Shown: positions 5,118-5,532 of the stretch, piece after piece
Layout: every line of letters starts with the position of its first letter
Position numbering within the stretch: position 1 is the stretch's first letter
Origin: an uncultured Parabacteroides sp.
GTDB lineage: Bacteria > Bacteroidota > Bacteroidia > Bacteroidales > Tannerellaceae
Direction of reading: 5' to 3'
DNA length: 5,532 nt
Assembly (NCBI GenBank): GCA_947074335.1
Contig: CAMTPG010000190.1
Location: 1 to 5,532 of the forward strand
Notes under the pieces: generated by a model
What the model saw: only the letters and a program-made list of their open reading frames with translations
Database searches by the model: none
What the model was told of the DNA's origin: nothing
Translations under genes and position numbers: made by a program

Positions 5118-5207
5118 ATGGAAAATACTTTGAATCCGATGGAAAAGACACAGCTTATCAAAACTCCGCTATTTGATAAAATGATTAAGGTTATCGCGCC
5201 AAAATAA
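5118..5207 (+). CDS. Possible 29-codon small ORF
   Basis: An ATG 6 nt after the preceding stop opens a 29-codon frame ending in TAA, with a second stop (TAG) directly after it. The product begins MENTLNPMEKTQ and ends PLFDKMIKVIAPK, with ten lysine and glutamate/aspartate residues and a short amphipathic C-terminal half. The close spacing would allow translational coupling to the upstream gene, and a hairpin 33 nt downstream would close the transcript. It may equally be the remnant of a longer gene or chance. I recognise no family. Confidence 0.3.
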   Translation: MENTLNPMEKTQLIKTPLFDKMIKVIAPK

Positions 5208-5410
5208 TAGATCATTCACAGCATTACATATGATGCATCGGTTTATTGTTTCAATGAAAAGTTGAAACAATAAACTCTTCAGATTAAAAACAGGATTAAT
5301 GAAATATATAACCTATATATCAGACGATTAAATAAATAAAGCATCGTAATTGATGATTTCAATAATCAACCAACCTGAAAAAAAAGAATCAGAGTCAGAA
5401 GGCTGCTGAT
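5208..5410. other. Intergenic region between convergent genes
   Basis: Apart from the inverted repeat at 5241-5275 and the minus-strand terminator at 5378-5411, I see no gene. An 8-bp palindrome, GATGCATC (5232-5239), and A+T-rich sequence fill the remainder. No promoter element pair is evident on either strand. Confidence 0.6.
5241..5275. terminator. Perfect 14-bp inverted repeat, probable 3'-end hairpin
   Basis: GTTTATTGTTTCAA (5241-5254) and TTGAAACAATAAAC (5262-5275) are exact reverse complements around a 7-nt loop, TGAAAAG. The stem is A+T-rich and no T-run follows on either strand, so it is not a standard U-tract terminator. It lies between the plus-strand 271-aa gene and the convergent minus-strand gene, a place where a transcript-end hairpin is expected. 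A protein-binding dyad is the alternative. Confidence 0.5.
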
Positions 5411-5411
5411 T
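5378..5411 (-). terminator. Rho-independent terminator of the right-edge minus-strand gene
   Basis: On the minus strand AATCAG (5411-5406) pairs with CTGATT (5392-5387). Inside, CAG (5405-5403) pairs with CTG (5398-5396) around a CCTT loop, with a three-base bulge on the 3' side. A C and eight Ts (5385-5378) follow. The stem begins at the last base of the stop codon of the minus-strand reading frame, which supports that frame as a real gene. Confidence 0.75.
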
Positions 5412-5530
5412 TATAAATCGTGTGGTTTATCAGAAAATTCCTGCTGCCTGTCAGTAAGATCATTATTACGTAACTCATCAACAGAATCGTTTAGTCTGTT
5501 GAGTTTTTCATCGATCGAAATAAGCCGATC
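5411..5530 (-). CDS. C-terminal end of a minus-strand gene (partial, runs off the right edge)
   Basis: Thirty-nine codons are open from the right edge to TAA at 5413-5411; the start lies outside the window. The visible tail begins DRLISIDEKLNRLNDSVDEL. Hydrophobic residues at visible positions 3, 6, 10, 13, 17 and 20 (L, I, L, L, V, L) give a clean 3-4 heptad pattern, meaning a coiled coil of about three heptads. A hydrophilic, charged end (RNNDLTDRQQEFSDKPHDL) follows. The other two minus-strand frames hit stops early, and a terminator starts at the stop codon. Family and function cannot be told from so short a piece; the tail would suit a protein that oligomerises through its C-terminus. 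It converges on the 271-aa gene. Confidence 0.65.
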   Translation of the reverse strand, partial: DRLISIDEKLNRLNDSVDELRNNDLTDRQQEFSDKPHDL

Positions 5531-5532
5531 AC

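Noticed and set aside
5532..5532. Mobile element, attachment site or insertion next to tRNA-Thr
   Set aside because: No transposase, integrase, terminal inverted repeats or duplicated tRNA 3' end is visible. The tRNA 3' end, where integration usually occurs, lies outside the window.

Overview
The window looks like chromosomal DNA of a Bacteroidota bacterium; I cannot fix the genus. The main evidence is the promoter grammar. Several intergenic regions carry the phylum-specific element pair TTG/TTTG, about 18-19 bp, then TAnnTTTG. None of the coding starts has a clear purine-rich Shine-Dalgarno sequence. Intergenic DNA is visibly more A+T-rich than the genes.

Layout. (1) Positions 1-142, minus strand: the bacterial SRP RNA followed after only 4 nt by the 5' half of a tRNA-Thr(TGT), which runs off the left edge. 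Both probably share one strong promoter at 148-177. (2) Positions 260-2637, plus strand: a promoter and two adjacent genes for polytopic membrane acyltransferase-type proteins. The first is a classical acyltransferase-3 (OafA-like) protein and the second a DUF418/YeiB-like protein. Both are 376 aa, lie 39 nt apart and share an R-X10-H motif at the same place in the first membrane helix. They probably form an operon that acylates an envelope glycan or lipid, but no substrate can be read from the sequence. (3) Positions 2638-3447: a long region without a credible gene but with much DNA/RNA-level structure. It holds a hairpin cluster, a U-tract terminator with a third competing arm, three abutting 22-bp units (CAGTG-N12-CACTG) in perfect register, a strong promoter, and a terminator-like hairpin that would end a transcript of about 250 nt before the next gene. 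(4) Positions 3448-4032: a small multi-pass membrane protein resembling the DUF7010 group. (5) Positions 4296-5111: a soluble 271-aa protein of a family I cannot name, preceded by a possible 15-codon overlapping upstream ORF and followed by a possible 29-codon ORF. (6) Positions 5241-5530: a perfect 14-bp inverted repeat, then a minus-strand terminator and the coiled-coil C-terminus of a minus-strand gene entering from the right edge.

The best candidate for something undescribed is the 22-bp array at 3014-3079. It sits about 40 bp upstream of a well-formed promoter and a long structured leader, or small RNA, at about 3152-3408. I read it as a possible operator array; its partner protein is not identifiable here.
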